From NCBI GenBank assembly GCA_937902985.1, contig CALFNG010000256.1:1-64000 (forward strand): a stretch of DNA of 64,000 bases, written 5' to 3'. Below are positions 63,393 through 64,000 of this stretch, piece after piece. Position numbers and translations under genes: made by a program. This DNA comes from an uncultured Myxococcales bacterium. Lineage in GTDB: Bacteria; Myxococcota_A; Polyangia; Polyangiales; Polyangiaceae. The notes below the pieces were generated by a model, which was not told the DNA's origin, searched no databases, and was given only the letters and a program-made list of their open reading frames with translations. Position 1 is the first letter of the stretch; the number at the start of each line of letters is the position of its first letter.

Positions 63393-64000
63393 ATGTCGAG
63401 CTCAGGATTTAGGGTTCCCGACCTTCTCTCGGCCGATCCTGCCGCGTCGCTCGAGGCGCGCATCGATCTCGCGACCCTCCGGCAGGGGCTCGTCTTCGGG
63501 TTCGCTGCGGGCGCGTCGCAAGAGGTGTTCGATGGCGCGCTGGCCAGGGCGAAGTTGCCCGGGTCGGCATGGAGGCGAGGGGGCTTCGCGCGAGACGTCT
63601 ATGCCGACGAGCTCGTGGCCAAGGGCTTCGAGATCCGCATCGACGGCGCGCGCTTCGAGCCGTGCGGGCGGTACGTCACCCGCGTGCTCACCGAGCCGCC
63701 TCTCGACGAGGGAGACATCGAGCTCCGGCGCGAGATCCTGCGCGAGCTCGCGGCGTCCGAGGGCGATCGCCGTTCGATCGAGCGCGTCTATGTGGCGATC
63801 GTACGGTTGCGGACGCTCCTCTGCGCGCCACGGCAGCCGTCGCCGCGCGGACGGCGGGTCGAGATCCTGCGCACCGCGCGCGAGATGTTCGAGCTCCTCG
63901 CGACCAGCTTCGCGAGCTCGCGCTCGGCGCTCGCCCGCCTGCGCGCCTTCGGCGAGGCCGTCGTCGCGGGACCGGGCTTCGGCCGCCTCGCGGCGCTGCT
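63393..64000 (+). CDS. N-terminal part of a large protein, possibly MutS-related (runs off window)
   Basis: An open frame from ATG 63393 reaches the window end with no stop (MSSSGFRVPDLLSADPAASLEARIDLATLRQGLVFGFAAGASQEVFDGAL...). It is soluble, charged and helical. The layout (short N-terminal helices followed by RRSIERVYVAIVRLRTLL) reminds me of the lever region of MutS-like ATPases of Myxococcota, but the diagnostic Walker motifs would lie outside the window. The ORF track omits it because it is incomplete. The function is open. Confidence 0.6.
   Translation, partial: MSSSGFRVPDLLSADPAASLEARIDLATLRQGLVFGFAAGASQEVFDGALARAKLPGSAWRRGGFARDVYADELVAKGFEIRIDGARFEPCGRYVTRVLTEPPLDEGDIELRREILRELAASEGDRRSIERVYVAIVRLRTLLCAPRQPSPRGRRVEILRTAREMFELLATSFASSRSALARLRAFGEAVVAGPGFGRLAAL

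Overview
The window is high-GC (about 68-70%) chromosomal DNA with dense, mostly bacterial housekeeping genes, many lipoproteins with Ala/Pro/Ser-rich linkers, c-type cytochromes, a eukaryote-like Ser/Thr kinase and PP2C phosphatase, an MglA-like GTPase and a class II (B12-dependent) ribonucleotide reductase. This combination suggests a Myxococcota (Polyangiales-like) bacterium. That is an inference from gene content; no rRNA gene is present. I saw no tRNA, rRNA, CRISPR array, phage or transposase gene.

Layout. 0-9.2 kb: truncated Ser/Thr kinase, tetraheme cytochrome lipoprotein, MsrA, two small unknown genes, SIR2 deacylase, then a DUF362 protein paired with a membrane polyferredoxin. 9.2-12.6 kb: heme operon hemE-hemH-hemG, in which hemG has two in-frame TAG codons. 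12.6-16.9 kb: a minus-strand operon of a di-heme oxidoreductase lipoprotein, an imelysin lipoprotein, a cytochrome P460 lipoprotein and an outer-membrane-like protein, behind a Fur-box-like palindrome; a frame-disrupted lipoprotein lies upstream. 16.9-21.2 kb: acyl-CoA mutase, DedA, PP2C phosphatase, ribosome recycling factor. 21.3-25.2 kb: Cys-rich secreted protein, SDR, DUF4911 protein and a zinc-ribbon/YbjQ-like gene broken by two frame changes. 25.2-32.2 kb: an RNA methyltransferase-pseudouridine synthase fusion, a membrane/outer-membrane protein, ECF sigma plus membrane anti-sigma, glycogen synthase, an FAD oxidoreductase. 32.2-39.1 kb: amidase, AsnRS, thioesterase/M61 peptidase pair, MshEN-domain protein. 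39.1-46 kb: FtsB-like, GatB, REC-PAS histidine kinase, ThrB-like kinase, SEC-C protein. 46-54.1 kb: dynamin-like GTPase with M48 peptidase, unknown protein with Bcp peroxiredoxin, then MglA-like GTPase / PocR-type kinase / ThiL with overlapping start-stops. 54.2-64 kb: NrdJ, a 0.9-kb intergenic region rich in RNA-like hairpins, HemW, bifunctional Rel, a diheme lipoprotein and a gene running off the end.

The most unusual material is not in the ordinary genes. It comprises (i) a hairpin-dense, probably RNA-coding region upstream of nrdJ (57.97-58.28 kb); (ii) a 126-nt near-perfect hairpin overlapping the hemW stop codon (58.61-58.73 kb); (iii) six copies of a dispersed inverted-repeat family at gene ends; (iv) three disrupted genes in 64 kb, including hemG; and (v) the Fur-box/imelysin/P460/di-heme envelope operon. 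Start codons were adjusted from the ORF track wherever a Shine-Dalgarno, overlap or family alignment decided it. Family assignments are from recognition of sequence motifs, not from a database search.
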